Assembly (NCBI GenBank): GCA_903887775.1
Contig: CAISRB010000007.1
Coordinates: 62,001-126,000, forward strand
Length of the DNA: 64,000 nt
Direction of reading: 5' to 3'
Source: an uncultured Bacteroidales bacterium
GTDB lineage: Bacteria; Bacteroidota; Bacteroidia; Bacteroidales; FEN-979
Positions 1-9,391 of this stretch are shown here, one piece after another. How positions within the stretch are numbered: position 1 is the stretch's first letter; each line of letters starts with the position of its first letter. Both the position numbers and the translations under genes were made by a program. The notes below the pieces were generated by a model that saw nothing but the letters and a program-made list of their open reading frames with translations, was not told the origin of the DNA and did no database searches.

Positions 1-317
1 GATACAACTCCGTCGACCTTGTATCTGTAATTGACTAAAGGTGACTGACTGCTTGTGATCACACGTATGATAGATCCATAATAACTTTTGAGCAGATAAA
101 AAGACGTGCTGCGTGTTGTTGCAGGCACAAACTGTGTGATGATCCCTTCAACATTGATGGATTCATCCACATATTTCGCCGGATTCTGGAAGATGCTGTC
201 TATACGGCTGCTCGCCAGTTTGTCCTCAACAGGTCCCTGGTAATTATTCTGTTTTTCCTGGCATGAAGACAAGATTACAATGATTATTGCTAAAGCAATT
301 GTTAGAACGTTTTTCAT
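1..317 (-). CDS. Exported lipoprotein, OB-fold-like, C-terminus beyond window
   Basis: The frame opens at an ATG (315-317) with a good Shine-Dalgarno site (AGGAGG) just upstream and runs off the left edge, so about 105 residues are visible. It begins with a hydrophobic signal ending in the lipobox LSSC (Cys about residue 20), so it should be a lipidated envelope protein. The next stretch (SIFQNPAKYVDESINVEG) resembles the start of the OB-like domain of the lipoprotein at 51839-52390 (SFIDSAAKYVEKPIRIEG), so the two are probably distant paralogues. It is the last visible gene of the minus-strand run that includes the ABC transporter. No specific function can be assigned. Confidence 0.8.
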   Translation of the reverse strand, partial: MKNVLTIALAIIIVILSSCQEKQNNYQGPVEDKLASSRIDSIFQNPAKYVDESINVEGIITQFVPATTRSTSFYLLKSYYGSIIRVITSSQSPLVNYRYKVDGVV

Positions 318-350
318 GATTCCTCCTTTTTAAAATGATTTGGTATTTTG

Positions 351-1934
351 TTATATTCTGTCATATAAAAGATTACCTGGTGTTTGCTTGAAAATCCTGG
401 ATGTTATTCTCCTGATCACAACATAGCTGATAATGAGTATGACCCCGATCAAAGGGTAGGTCCATTCCGAGAATTGGTTAAAATATGATTCATTCTCTTC
501 AAGTTTGATTCCCAGCATCTGGAGGACGGCTCTGAATGTTCCGACAGATCCTATGATCCAGGATAATAGTATTCCAATTGCCATTGCGACGACCAGAACA
601 GAGACAATAATTGTCGTATAGATCTTTTCCAAAGCTCTTGGATTGATTCCAAATGCAAGGAATGTCCCAATATTTAAGCGGATCTTTTCAAGGTGGTTAC
701 TGAGCAGATTAGAGATGAATGTACAGATGCTCAAAATGCTGAATATCATCAAAATAATAGAAATTATCCTGGTCAGTTTGGTAATGAAATTATAATTTGA
801 CAGGGTATCAATCTGCCCCATTTCCATTGGCAGTTCATATTGTTTATCCATAAAGACCTTGAATTCATTGATATGGTCAAGGTTTTGAAGCTCAACAGAT
901 AACTTGTCATAAAGCTTAATTGATTTATTGGTATTCGACCAGTTTGATGAAAAATCATAATAACGAAAAACGGCATTATCCCTTTTAAGATCTGTATTAT
1001 TAATAATGCGCTCAAAAACATGATTCCGGAAAGAGAATGAAGTGTCATTGAATATATTGATTTTAATTAAAAAGTAATCTTTGTAGGATTGAGTAAAACG
1101 ATTAGTCCAGACACTCATGCCCAGACCCTTGAACTCCTGGTCCGATGAAATAAATTGGTTGATTTTAGTTTTAATTTTTTCAGTGTACGTAGAATCTTTG
1201 AGGCATATGAAATACACACCACGGATGTTTTCAATCAAAAATGGATTGCTTTTTTCTGTTGGAATATTCCGCTGATCATGGAAGAAGGGGGTGCAAATGA
1301 ATTGGGTCAATCCAGGCAGGTCTGAGACCACAGCCACGATAGGGATAGGGATAACAGCCCGTTCTTTGATGGTGTCTGAGAAGTTCATGAAAATAAAGGC
1401 AGCATCTTCAGGATAATTCAGGGACCGGAGTAGATTTTTTGTGACAATAAGGCCATAATCGTCAGGTGAAGAAAACACTTTACCATGAAGAATGTATTTA
1501 TCACTTAGGATCTCATTAAGCAGGGGATTCGATTTTTCAATTGTTCTTCCAAAAAATCTTTTCGTGCCAGAAATATCTTTTTTCCAAAAATGCAGTGCGA
1601 AAAAATTAAAACCTGTAACAGAACGATACCTGAATTTTTTCTGGTTGTTCTTGTCATTAAGCATGCTTTTCTGGATATCCTCACTGCCTCTTGATTTGCT
1701 GTGAGGAACATCTATATTTACCCAATTAATAAAGGGATCATTCATTTTTGTTCTTAAATATTCCAGGCTGCCGTTTGCCAGTCCAATTGCAAAAAAAGTC
1801 AGAAAAAAGATGCCGATCAGAAAGTAAAAATTTATAAATCCTTTGCCCAGCAATGCTTTGCCTTCTTTCTTGTAAAACAATAAAATGAATTCCTTCCCTA
1901 GTTTTTTACCACTCATTTTTTCTGGTTTTATCAT
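351..1934 (-). CDS. FtsX/MacB-like ABC transporter permease
   Basis: About 527 residues with FtsX-family topology: one membrane segment near the N-terminus (about residues 34-53), a large extracytoplasmic domain of some 330 residues, then three membrane segments in the last 140 residues. Such permeases pair with a LolD-like ATPase and transmit ATP-driven motion across the inner membrane (lipoprotein release, export or cell-wall control). The ATPase gene lies 31 bases upstream in the same direction. The frame can be extended five codons to a TTG; I chose the first ATG. The periplasmic domain is not one I recognise. The substrate is unknown, but the neighbours encode exported vWA and TPR proteins. 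Confidence 0.8.
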   Translation of the reverse strand: MIKPEKMSGKKLGKEFILLFYKKEGKALLGKGFINFYFLIGIFFLTFFAIGLANGSLEYLRTKMNDPFINWVNIDVPHSKSRGSEDIQKSMLNDKNNQKKFRYRSVTGFNFFALHFWKKDISGTKRFFGRTIEKSNPLLNEILSDKYILHGKVFSSPDDYGLIVTKNLLRSLNYPEDAAFIFMNFSDTIKERAVIPIPIVAVVSDLPGLTQFICTPFFHDQRNIPTEKSNPFLIENIRGVYFICLKDSTYTEKIKTKINQFISSDQEFKGLGMSVWTNRFTQSYKDYFLIKINIFNDTSFSFRNHVFERIINNTDLKRDNAVFRYYDFSSNWSNTNKSIKLYDKLSVELQNLDHINEFKVFMDKQYELPMEMGQIDTLSNYNFITKLTRIISIILMIFSILSICTFISNLLSNHLEKIRLNIGTFLAFGINPRALEKIYTTIIVSVLVVAMAIGILLSWIIGSVGTFRAVLQMLGIKLEENESYFNQFSEWTYPLIGVILIISYVVIRRITSRIFKQTPGNLLYDRI

Positions 1935-1965
1935 GTCAGTTACAGTCAAATTTCAGATTATTTTA

Positions 1966-2799
1966 TTATTTCAGGACCATCTGTATTTTTTGACCCAATT
2001 CCTCCGATGAAATAGAAGCGGATGAATGGTTTTTCCAAAATTCCTGCTCTTCCGATCTATTGAAGATATATGAAGGATCTATTTCGCAAAAATGGGTGCT
2101 GTTTATCTCATTGCCTAGTAAGATGATCATATCTCCAAATTCCATAGCAAGAGAGATGTTATGAGTGACAATGATTGAAGATTTTCCTGAATTTATTAAA
2201 TTGCTTTTCAAAAAATCAATAAGTTCTCTGGAATTGAATTCATCCAGATTACCAGTAGGTTCATCTCCAAACAGAACATCAAATTTAGAGGCCATAGCTC
2301 TGATAAAGGCGATGCGTTGTTTTTGCCCTCCTGAAAGTTCTGATGCTTTTCTTGTCTGATCGATCTCTTTAAGGCCAAGTGCAGCCATGAGATTTGTGAT
2401 TTTTACACGAGTCTCTTCAAATGAACTTCCCTTGATTAGTTCAGTCAGGCATGCATTCTCGAATGCAGAAAAATTGGGCATCAGGTTTGTACTCTGAAAG
2501 ATAAAGCTGAAATGGTCATGACGGATTTTCGCCAGCTGAATATGATTGCGGGTCTCCCATAGGGAAGAATAAGAAATAGGGGATGTCAGCCCATCGGGAT
2601 AGAATAAAACATCACCGGAACTGATGGTATGATTCATCAGACCCAGAGTTTCGAGGAACGTACTTTTCCCGCTTCCCGACTTGCCTAGTAATATAATTAG
2701 CTTCCCGGTGGGGATTGTAAGATCTTCAATTCTAAGTACAGTTTTGTTTTTCTGATAAGCACATTCCAGGTTTTTAATTCGAAAGAGGTCTTTGTTCAT
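1966..2799 (-). CDS. LolD/MacB-type ABC transporter ATP-binding protein
   Basis: A 277-residue ABC ATPase. Visible motifs are Walker A GKSGSGKS (residues 39-46), the Q-loop region (FIFQSTNLMP), signature LSGGQKQR, Walker B VLFGDEPTGNLDE, and the switch histidine in IIVTHN. The DEPTGNLD form is typical of the LolD/MacB/FtsE branch that works with FtsX-type permeases, and such a permease follows directly. It should energise that permease from the cytoplasmic face. About 50 residues follow the H-loop, slightly more than usual. It is 31 bases downstream of the truncated TssR-like gene and probably cotranscribed with the vWA/TPR cluster. Confidence 0.9.
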   Translation of the reverse strand: MNKDLFRIKNLECAYQKNKTVLRIEDLTIPTGKLIILLGKSGSGKSTFLETLGLMNHTISSGDVLFYPDGLTSPISYSSLWETRNHIQLAKIRHDHFSFIFQSTNLMPNFSAFENACLTELIKGSSFEETRVKITNLMAALGLKEIDQTRKASELSGGQKQRIAFIRAMASKFDVLFGDEPTGNLDEFNSRELIDFLKSNLINSGKSSIIVTHNISLAMEFGDMIILLGNEINSTHFCEIDPSYIFNRSEEQEFWKNHSSASISSEELGQKIQMVLK

Positions 2800-2829
2800 A
2801 TAGCTGGGGAGTGAAGAATTTGATAAAGT

Positions 2830-4056
2830 TTATGGTAATAATTTATTAGGAATCCAGAAGAACCTTTGATCATTCGACAAAAAGGAATACTGTTCAAAGT
2901 GATAGCTAAGATTGCATATTTTTTCAATGACATTAAGATTTTGACCGATCAATTCAATCCATTCTTCCAGAGCATTGTCATTCATTTTCGTCTGGTCGCT
3001 CAATACCATCAATCTCATTTATACATATTTTGAAAATGTTAAAAGGTCAAGGAGGATTCTTCCTCCATCAGCCTGGTTTATGAAGCCAATCTGCATCTCT
3101 GAATTTGATGAATCCTTTTTGTCAAGATCGGATAGTACAGGGAACCTCATCCTGGAGCCTGGAAAACTTTTTGAATACCTGTCATTATCCCAACGAATGC
3201 ATGATGAATCAACAGCCTTTCCCGCAGCATAATTTCTAGCTTCTTTTTCAGTGCAAAATATAGAGGAACGAATCTTTTTGTTCTGCCGTTCATTTACCGC
3301 TGCTTCATCTGAATTTGGCAATACTGCGACTCGATAATCCCAGGTTGATAGCATGTTGAATCCGACCCAACCCCATATATCATCCTTAGCTGTTGAAGCA
3401 TTAATGATTGTTCTGGCCCCTATTAATGCTGATTTCGGATTTAAAGCACTCGGAAAGAATTTATAAATATAAAATATTGAAAGAGGATCTGCAACTTTTT
3501 CATTCTGGACCACAAGATTAGGGTCTTTGTAGAATCGTACAAGCGAGTCCCTGCCTTTGATCATTGCTTTTTGTAACTCTTCAGCTTTGTTTAGCAGGAT
3601 GGCCTTTCTGTATGAGTCTTGGTTGTTTACCAATGGTCTTCTCCAAAGCAGGATTTGTTCTTTTTTTATCCATCCAAAATCTTCTGCTCCCTTGCTAAGG
3701 GAAGTGCCGGGATCAGGATCACGGTAAATATGGATAGCATCCTGCGTCTCATTGATAACATAAAAAACATCAAGGAAATCAAGGGATTTTAAAACAGTTT
3801 GACAATTTTTTTCAGTAAAGGTCCTGTTGTATTTTCTGTCGGAGAAAACTACCCATAGTTGACGGGTTTTTTTTTTGAAAACAAAAAGATTATTGGTTTT
3901 TTCCAATGTTGTAGAATCTCCTGCCCGGGTATATTTAAATGGCACTTCCAGAATTTTTTGCGCCGATGAGGTGATAGTTGACAGCATACTGAATATTGCC
4001 CAGAACATAAAAAAGCTTAACTTAATTGATGATTTGAAAAACCTGGCGTTCAACAT
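2830..4056 (-). pseudogene. TssR-like paralogue lacking its vWA core, with in-frame TAA
   Basis: The first 345 codons (to a TAA at 3019-3021) encode a signal peptide and a domain clearly homologous to the N-terminal part of the neighbouring 815-residue protein (shared WVVFSDR/WMVFSDR, NPKSALIG/NPKSALLG, WGWV, MRFPVL). Directly after the stop, in the same frame, an ATG opens 62 more codons matching the last 62-63 residues of that neighbour (shared YSFLSNDQR and FWIP). The central vWA and helical part, over 400 residues, is missing. The gene therefore reads as a duplicate with a large internal deletion that kept the frame except for one stop at the junction. It may be a pseudogene, or two small proteins from adjacent TAA-ATG codons. 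Confidence 0.7.
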
Positions 4057-4061
4057 CTACG

Positions 4062-6509
4062 TCATGGTAAAAAGGTCTGAGGAATCCAAAAATATCTTTG
4101 ATCATTTGAGAGGAAGGAATATTCTTCAAAGCCTTTGGATAAATTCATGATCCTCTCGATCTTTGATTTATTGCTTTCTATCTTATAGATCCATATTTCC
4201 AGTTCCTGGTCAGACAATTTGGCTTTGTCATCGATATCCCTAAACCTCAACTTCAAAAAAGCACTAGTACCGGGAAGCCCAAACACCTGTTTTTCGATCT
4301 CCTCGATAGTCATGTTTTCAAATTCTTCAGGATTTATATTCCCAATATGACCTTTCAGCAAGGTTTTCCATGCCAACTGAAATTTTTCTCTCCTTTCGGC
4401 TCCTGTTCTCCCATTCACAAGTGCATTAAAACTGCGGCTTAGCTCGTAAATCTCGTCGCTCGTATAAAAAAGCTCATACTGCCATAGTGGATTTTTTAAC
4501 GATGCTTGTTTCTGCGGAGCAAATCCTTTGCTATAAATCTGGTAACGTTCACTTATCAATATTTCCAGATTTTTAGCGGGCATCGATATCTTTGAAATGT
4601 GTTTCCAAAATGGTGCCTCCGGATTAAAGGACTGTGAGCCCTCGCTTTTAAGTCCAAGACAATTTGCGATGCTACCACCTCCATTGATAACACAATTGAC
4701 AATATCCAGCAAACGATTGGTGGAATCATTGATGGCTTTTATCGAAGTAACTATTTTTTTCTTCAATGTATCAGCTGGGAGTGATGTTTTTGCATCGCAA
4801 TAATACACCCCACCGAAAATATACGGGTGTTCGGAACAGTAAAGTCTTTTTTTCCTGTCAGGAAGGATGTCAGTCTCAGGAGCGACCAACTGCTGTTGCA
4901 TGGGATTCGCCATTTTTAGTGAATTCAAGTATTGATTCTGGTTGACTTTTATAAGAATTAATTTCATCTGACTTGTGAAACTGTAATAAGGAGGAGTGCC
5001 GGAATTATGGACCTGGAAAGCGTAAAAATTATAATTGTATTTTGTAAGGAGTTCAACTATTTCATTTTCCGGGACCTGTGAATCGTCTTTACGTATATGA
5101 TTTCCTGCGTCACCGATGAGAAACATATTATTTGTTTCTTCAGGCGGCAGGTTCATTGCCTGTATGGCAGTCTTGATGCCATAAAAAACAGCTTCTGGTT
5201 CATCCTTGTCCTGAAAGTCTTTTGCATTAACTGCCCTCAGCTGTCTAGCTATCTCTTCAGGGTCCTTGGTCAATTGGATTATTTCGGTAATCCTGTTCCC
5301 TTCCGCATAATCCCTGTATATTACTGCACCGAAACGGAACTTGTTGGAAGTTTCTTCGGAATTTAGTTTTCCCATTGCGCTAATTATTCCTTCACTAATC
5401 TTGGGATAATAAACTCCCATGCTGGTAGTTCCATCAATGACGAATATAATATTGATATTCCTGGACTTAAGATGAAGTTCATTCGCTTTCTTCTGAAGTA
5501 AAGCGTAATCATGGGGATCCACAAGATCGCCTTCCGACCCCTTGATATCACCTATAAATCCTATCTTCATATCACCCTGCCGGGCTTTTATTTTAGCAAT
5601 ATCTTCAAGAACAGGGAATCTCATAAAATTTCCAACATACTGATTTTGAGTTTTATAAAGATCATTACTCCATAATTCACAGGATGCGTCATAGGAAGCA
5701 CCTGTTCGAAATAACCGGGCTTGTGTTTCGTCGCAGAAGACTGAGGATCTTATTCCCTTGCTTTTGCGCTCTGCTATTGCCGCTTCATCAGTGGTTGGAA
5801 GTATTGCTACACGGTGATCCCAGGGACTGAGTTTCGAAAAACTAACCCATCCCCAGATCGCATTCTCAACCGTGCCTTTGTTTACATTAAAGTCTATTCC
5901 GAGCAATGCTGATTTTGGATTGCTTGCATCGGGATAAAGCTTATAAATATAAAAAATGGTATATAGATTAGATATTTTGTCATTTTTAATACGAAGCTCC
6001 GGATCATCATAAAATTTCACGATAGACCCCTCACCTTTTTCAAGAGGTTGCTGTAAAGCGGCTTCGGTGTTCAGAATCATACCTTTACGCATGATATCAT
6101 TCTCATTATATAAGGGCTTTCTCCAAAGCAATAACTTATCCTTGGCAACCCAGCCATAGTCCACAGCAGAAGGACTAAGATTCGTACCAGCATCTTCATC
6201 TTTATAAATGTGAACAGCAGCATCAGTCTCTCCAACGACATAAAATGGTTCAAGGAAATCCATGGTTTTCATCTGGACCGTAAAATCCTGCGCGGTATAG
6301 GTTTTATTTCGGCCCCTGTCAGAAAAAACCATCCATTGCTGTGAAGTTGTTTTTTCGTTTTCTTCCTTGGCCATGGATATATTCTCATAGGGCTTTGTAT
6401 ACTTGAACGGCACGAGAAGGATAGTTTTTCCGTCCTGGGCAACTCCTTTAATCCCCAGAAATAATAATGGGATACACACAAAGCAGATTAGTCTCATCTG
6501 ATTCCTCAT
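4062..6509 (-). CDS. TssR-like exported protein with von Willebrand A domain
   Basis: An 815-residue protein with a signal peptide (cleavage near GVAQ, about residue 25), an N-terminal beta-rich domain of about 310 residues, a vWA domain starting near residue 353 with a MIDAS-type metal site DGTTS (Asp359), and a C-terminal helical part ending in a YFWIP motif. This order resembles TssR, a component of the Bacteroidota type VI secretion subtype iii; I assign the family by recalled resemblance only. No sheath, baseplate, Hcp or ClpV gene is in the window. The truncated paralogue lies 5 bases downstream and the 645-residue protein 5 bases upstream, so it sits in a tight operon. A general vWA-bearing envelope protein is the alternative. 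Confidence 0.75.
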   Translation of the reverse strand: MRNQMRLICFVCIPLLFLGIKGVAQDGKTILLVPFKYTKPYENISMAKEENEKTTSQQWMVFSDRGRNKTYTAQDFTVQMKTMDFLEPFYVVGETDAAVHIYKDEDAGTNLSPSAVDYGWVAKDKLLLWRKPLYNENDIMRKGMILNTEAALQQPLEKGEGSIVKFYDDPELRIKNDKISNLYTIFYIYKLYPDASNPKSALLGIDFNVNKGTVENAIWGWVSFSKLSPWDHRVAILPTTDEAAIAERKSKGIRSSVFCDETQARLFRTGASYDASCELWSNDLYKTQNQYVGNFMRFPVLEDIAKIKARQGDMKIGFIGDIKGSEGDLVDPHDYALLQKKANELHLKSRNINIIFVIDGTTSMGVYYPKISEGIISAMGKLNSEETSNKFRFGAVIYRDYAEGNRITEIIQLTKDPEEIARQLRAVNAKDFQDKDEPEAVFYGIKTAIQAMNLPPEETNNMFLIGDAGNHIRKDDSQVPENEIVELLTKYNYNFYAFQVHNSGTPPYYSFTSQMKLILIKVNQNQYLNSLKMANPMQQQLVAPETDILPDRKKRLYCSEHPYIFGGVYYCDAKTSLPADTLKKKIVTSIKAINDSTNRLLDIVNCVINGGGSIANCLGLKSEGSQSFNPEAPFWKHISKISMPAKNLEILISERYQIYSKGFAPQKQASLKNPLWQYELFYTSDEIYELSRSFNALVNGRTGAERREKFQLAWKTLLKGHIGNINPEEFENMTIEEIEKQVFGLPGTSAFLKLRFRDIDDKAKLSDQELEIWIYKIESNKSKIERIMNLSKGFEEYSFLSNDQRYFWIPQTFLP

Positions 6510-6514
6510 AATAT

Positions 6515-8452
6515 TTAGTTTGTTGTTAAAGGTTCATAGATAATTCCATTAATCCTTTCTGCGGCCGGAATTTCTGCCTCGGAATACACGGTCACCTGTG
6601 TATTCCTTTTCAGAATAGCTGATGAAAGTTCATTCCTGATATCCTGGATCATATTTTTAAATTCAGAATAATCAGGCTTCGTGATGATATAATCCAGATG
6701 GATCAGGATCTTGGAATCAATAGAATCTAAAGGTATTGACCCCAGAATGAAGTTTTTATCTGTTTCCGGAGTTTCCCTGTCCGAGAGAATATGCATTGCT
6801 TCTCTTAACAGTCTTTGAATTGCGGAAGTATCCCCTGTGATTAGAGGTTCACTTCCATTTGATATATAAAGGACGAACCTTTCTTTTCTCTTTGCAATAT
6901 TCTCACACCGTTTGTGCAAAATATGGATCAGCTCTAAATTAGCTGAAATCATGTTCTTATCAAGGAATATAAAGTAAAATGCAGCTTTCGGATTAAGTTG
7001 TATATTCAAAGTATCCCTAAAATCCAGGTCAGAAATGATTTTAAAATAATCGAAATATGCAGGATTGCTCACTGTAAGGCGGTATCTGATTACGGGATGG
7101 GCGAAAAAGTTATTTTCGATTTTGAATGTTGAGCCATAAACCCCATTGATAATATTTCTGGAATAATCTATAAAAACCTGACATCCTTTAACAGCCAGAC
7201 CCGATTCCTTATCAGTGATCCTGAATACTAGTGAAGATTTTGGAAAATTCACTATGATCCTTAACATAGATACAATACCCTGATTCCGAATTACCTCACA
7301 TGATGAAATTGAGAACATTGAGGTAGCAGCATCAGCAATTATTGGAAAATTCTGTGAAAGGAACAAGTCGGGAATCCTTATATATCCAGATGAATCAGCG
7401 CAAAGGCTAACCCCATTGCAGCTGAAATTGAGGTTCCTGATCAGGAAATAATATAAAGATGAAAATTCGACATCACTTTCGGTGGCCCTTCTGGATACTA
7501 TCGATTCCTCCATTGCAATCTTTACTCTTTCTTCCATCAATCTACAGGTTGCAGTGCGACTTTGCCCTCTTGAATCCAGGTATGTAATTATTACGTAATT
7601 TTTGCAGGCATCCAGGGTGCATGAAGATATAGTACGCTTGTTACCAATAATTTTTTTGTCAGGTTCATATATATATTGCAGGATGAGTTCCGGAGATAAT
7701 TTAGATTCGTTTTTAGAAATAGATGGCTGTAAGGAATGGGGAGGCATTAAGGACGTTGCGTTTTTGGCTGATTGTGAAGTGTTTGCAGGAATCGCAGGAG
7801 AAACTGGCCTGTTGTCTGCTTTTGCAACAGATTTTGTTGTGTTAACTGAACTCGAAGCCAGTGTTTCAAAATCTGCGAAGGATGTTTCCTGTAATATCAA
7901 AGGTGGTTCGACAGGGTCCCCGGCAGTGTTGTACAGAAGGATATATATTTTGCCGTTATCATCTTTGCTCTTGTTCGAATTGACAAGCCGAAGTGTCTTA
8001 TTGCTAATATTGTTTCCGATTACGGTTTTTATTTGTGCAAGATCTAACATGTCATCGATATCATATTGATTGGAACGTATCAACTGATAAAGTAAAAAGT
8101 TTAGGCTGATTGGTCCTTTCAATGGGATGTAAGCATGGATGTTTTCAAGATTTTTTACAGTCGATGGCTTGAATCCCCAGAATCCCAAATAAACCCTTGT
8201 TATATTCTTATGGTTTTGGTCAGATTTATCCTGTAATATAATATCGTATGGCTTAAAGGTGATTTCCCCGGCAGGAACAACTTGTTCTGGTGCGGGTTTC
8301 AGCAAACATTTAACCTCATTGCTGCCATCCTTATTCGCCCATTCTACCGTAGGATTCAAATTAACCAGAGTCTGGCTCCTGACCTCAGAAGTGTTAATAT
8401 TCAGCATAAGGTATATAGCCAGCCAAATACCATATTTCCTCAGGAAATCCAT
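6515..8452 (-). CDS. Exported protein of unknown family with vWA-like C-terminus
   Basis: 645 residues, signal peptide ending near VRSQ (about residue 27), and a clear Shine-Dalgarno site (AGGAGA) just before the ATG. I do not recognise the family. The N-terminal 200 residues look beta/alpha, a Ser/Pro/Lys-rich stretch follows (about residues 205-240), then mixed segments including FRITDKESGLAVKG, which reads like a carboxypeptidase-regulatory-like beta sandwich. The last 150 residues (from FYFIFLDK) have the alternating strand and helix pattern of a vWA fold, but the MIDAS triad DxSxS is absent. Spacing to both neighbours is under 10 bases, tying it to the TssR-like protein; a joint complex is inference. 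Confidence 0.7.
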   Translation of the reverse strand: MDFLRKYGIWLAIYLMLNINTSEVRSQTLVNLNPTVEWANKDGSNEVKCLLKPAPEQVVPAGEITFKPYDIILQDKSDQNHKNITRVYLGFWGFKPSTVKNLENIHAYIPLKGPISLNFLLYQLIRSNQYDIDDMLDLAQIKTVIGNNISNKTLRLVNSNKSKDDNGKIYILLYNTAGDPVEPPLILQETSFADFETLASSSVNTTKSVAKADNRPVSPAIPANTSQSAKNATSLMPPHSLQPSISKNESKLSPELILQYIYEPDKKIIGNKRTISSCTLDACKNYVIITYLDSRGQSRTATCRLMEERVKIAMEESIVSRRATESDVEFSSLYYFLIRNLNFSCNGVSLCADSSGYIRIPDLFLSQNFPIIADAATSMFSISSCEVIRNQGIVSMLRIIVNFPKSSLVFRITDKESGLAVKGCQVFIDYSRNIINGVYGSTFKIENNFFAHPVIRYRLTVSNPAYFDYFKIISDLDFRDTLNIQLNPKAAFYFIFLDKNMISANLELIHILHKRCENIAKRKERFVLYISNGSEPLITGDTSAIQRLLREAMHILSDRETPETDKNFILGSIPLDSIDSKILIHLDYIITKPDYSEFKNMIQDIRNELSSAILKRNTQVTVYSEAEIPAAERINGIIYEPLTTN

Positions 8453-8460
8453 ATCTTCTC

Positions 8461-9366
8461 CTAATTTTGATTGATAAGTATAATCTTTACTTCATCAATA
8501 TCTTCCCGGTATTCTACAACCGATCGATCAGATTCGATCAGGATGCAACGGTATTCCTGGGATCCCATTTTAAGTTCATAATCGCTGGTCAGATATGGTA
8601 TTTCCGCATTGTCCCCTAACAAATAAAGCATCATTGAACCATTCCCGTTTTTTTTCTGCTCAAAAGCATAATTGATGAAGTTCATCAGTTCTTTTTCTGT
8701 CGGTAACCTGAAGGAATGATCATCATTCCCAATCATCTTGAACCTGCGTAACGAAATAGGATTGTCGGAAAACAATTTCCATTTTGTTCCGGAACTTTGA
8801 TCCTCAACAATATTATTTTTGATTTTTGTGGAGCCCGTTGGTTTTTCAGTCGCTGAATATTCGGATGCAACGGCTGGGGCAAGCACCTTGTTTTCAGTTT
8901 CATATATCTTCGTGGTAATTTTCGTGTCTGCCTGAGCGGGGACTTCGTCGGTAGGAACCTCTTTTATTCTGGATTTGTGTTCACCGTTTTCGACCATTAG
9001 CTGATTACAGTCAGAAATCCTTTTCGTGACCTTTTCCATATATTTTTTGTTGGCAGTTTTCCCGGCTGCAGAAACAGTATTGCCTTCAAGAACTTTCGAT
9101 GCTTCTTTAAAATAAGTCAAGGCATTATCTGATTCATTTAGTAAAAAACAGCATTCCCCGGCATTCAATAAAATTCTTAACTGACCGGGATAGTTTGTAT
9201 TCAGGTTTTCATAGATTTTCAGAGCTTCACTGTACCGTTCTTTCTTGAATAAATGTTCGGCTTGACTGAGGGAGTTTTGATCTTGTCGATTGATGTTCTG
9301 GGCTTGACTCCTCCCAAAACAAGTTACCAAAATCAGGATTAAATGAAGATGAAATAAATATTTCAT
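8461..9366 (-). CDS. Exported TPR-repeat protein
   Basis: 301 residues with a signal peptide (cleavage near RSQAQ, residue 23). Residues about 27-110 form tetratricopeptide-like helices (LFKKERYSEALKIYENL and LLNAGECCFLLNESDNALTYF), usually a protein-protein scaffold. A Thr/Lys-rich linker follows, then a C-terminal domain of about 110 residues (from SGTKWKLFSDNP) that I do not recognise. It lies 8 bases upstream of the 645-residue gene and 25 bases downstream of the TPR/beta-barrel gene, so it is likely part of the same operon and envelope assembly. Exported TPR proteins are frequent partners in Bacteroidota secretion and gliding machines, but nothing here proves such a role. Confidence 0.75.
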   Translation of the reverse strand: MKYLFHLHLILILVTCFGRSQAQNINRQDQNSLSQAEHLFKKERYSEALKIYENLNTNYPGQLRILLNAGECCFLLNESDNALTYFKEASKVLEGNTVSAAGKTANKKYMEKVTKRISDCNQLMVENGEHKSRIKEVPTDEVPAQADTKITTKIYETENKVLAPAVASEYSATEKPTGSTKIKNNIVEDQSSGTKWKLFSDNPISLRRFKMIGNDDHSFRLPTEKELMNFINYAFEQKKNGNGSMMLYLLGDNAEIPYLTSDYELKMGSQEYRCILIESDRSVVEYREDIDEVKIILINQN

Positions 9367-9391
9367 AAACAGTGAGATATGGTTTCAATTT

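Noticed and set aside
7602-8069. 155-codon plus-strand frame
   Set aside because: Shadow of the 645-residue gene on the opposite strand, no family resemblance.
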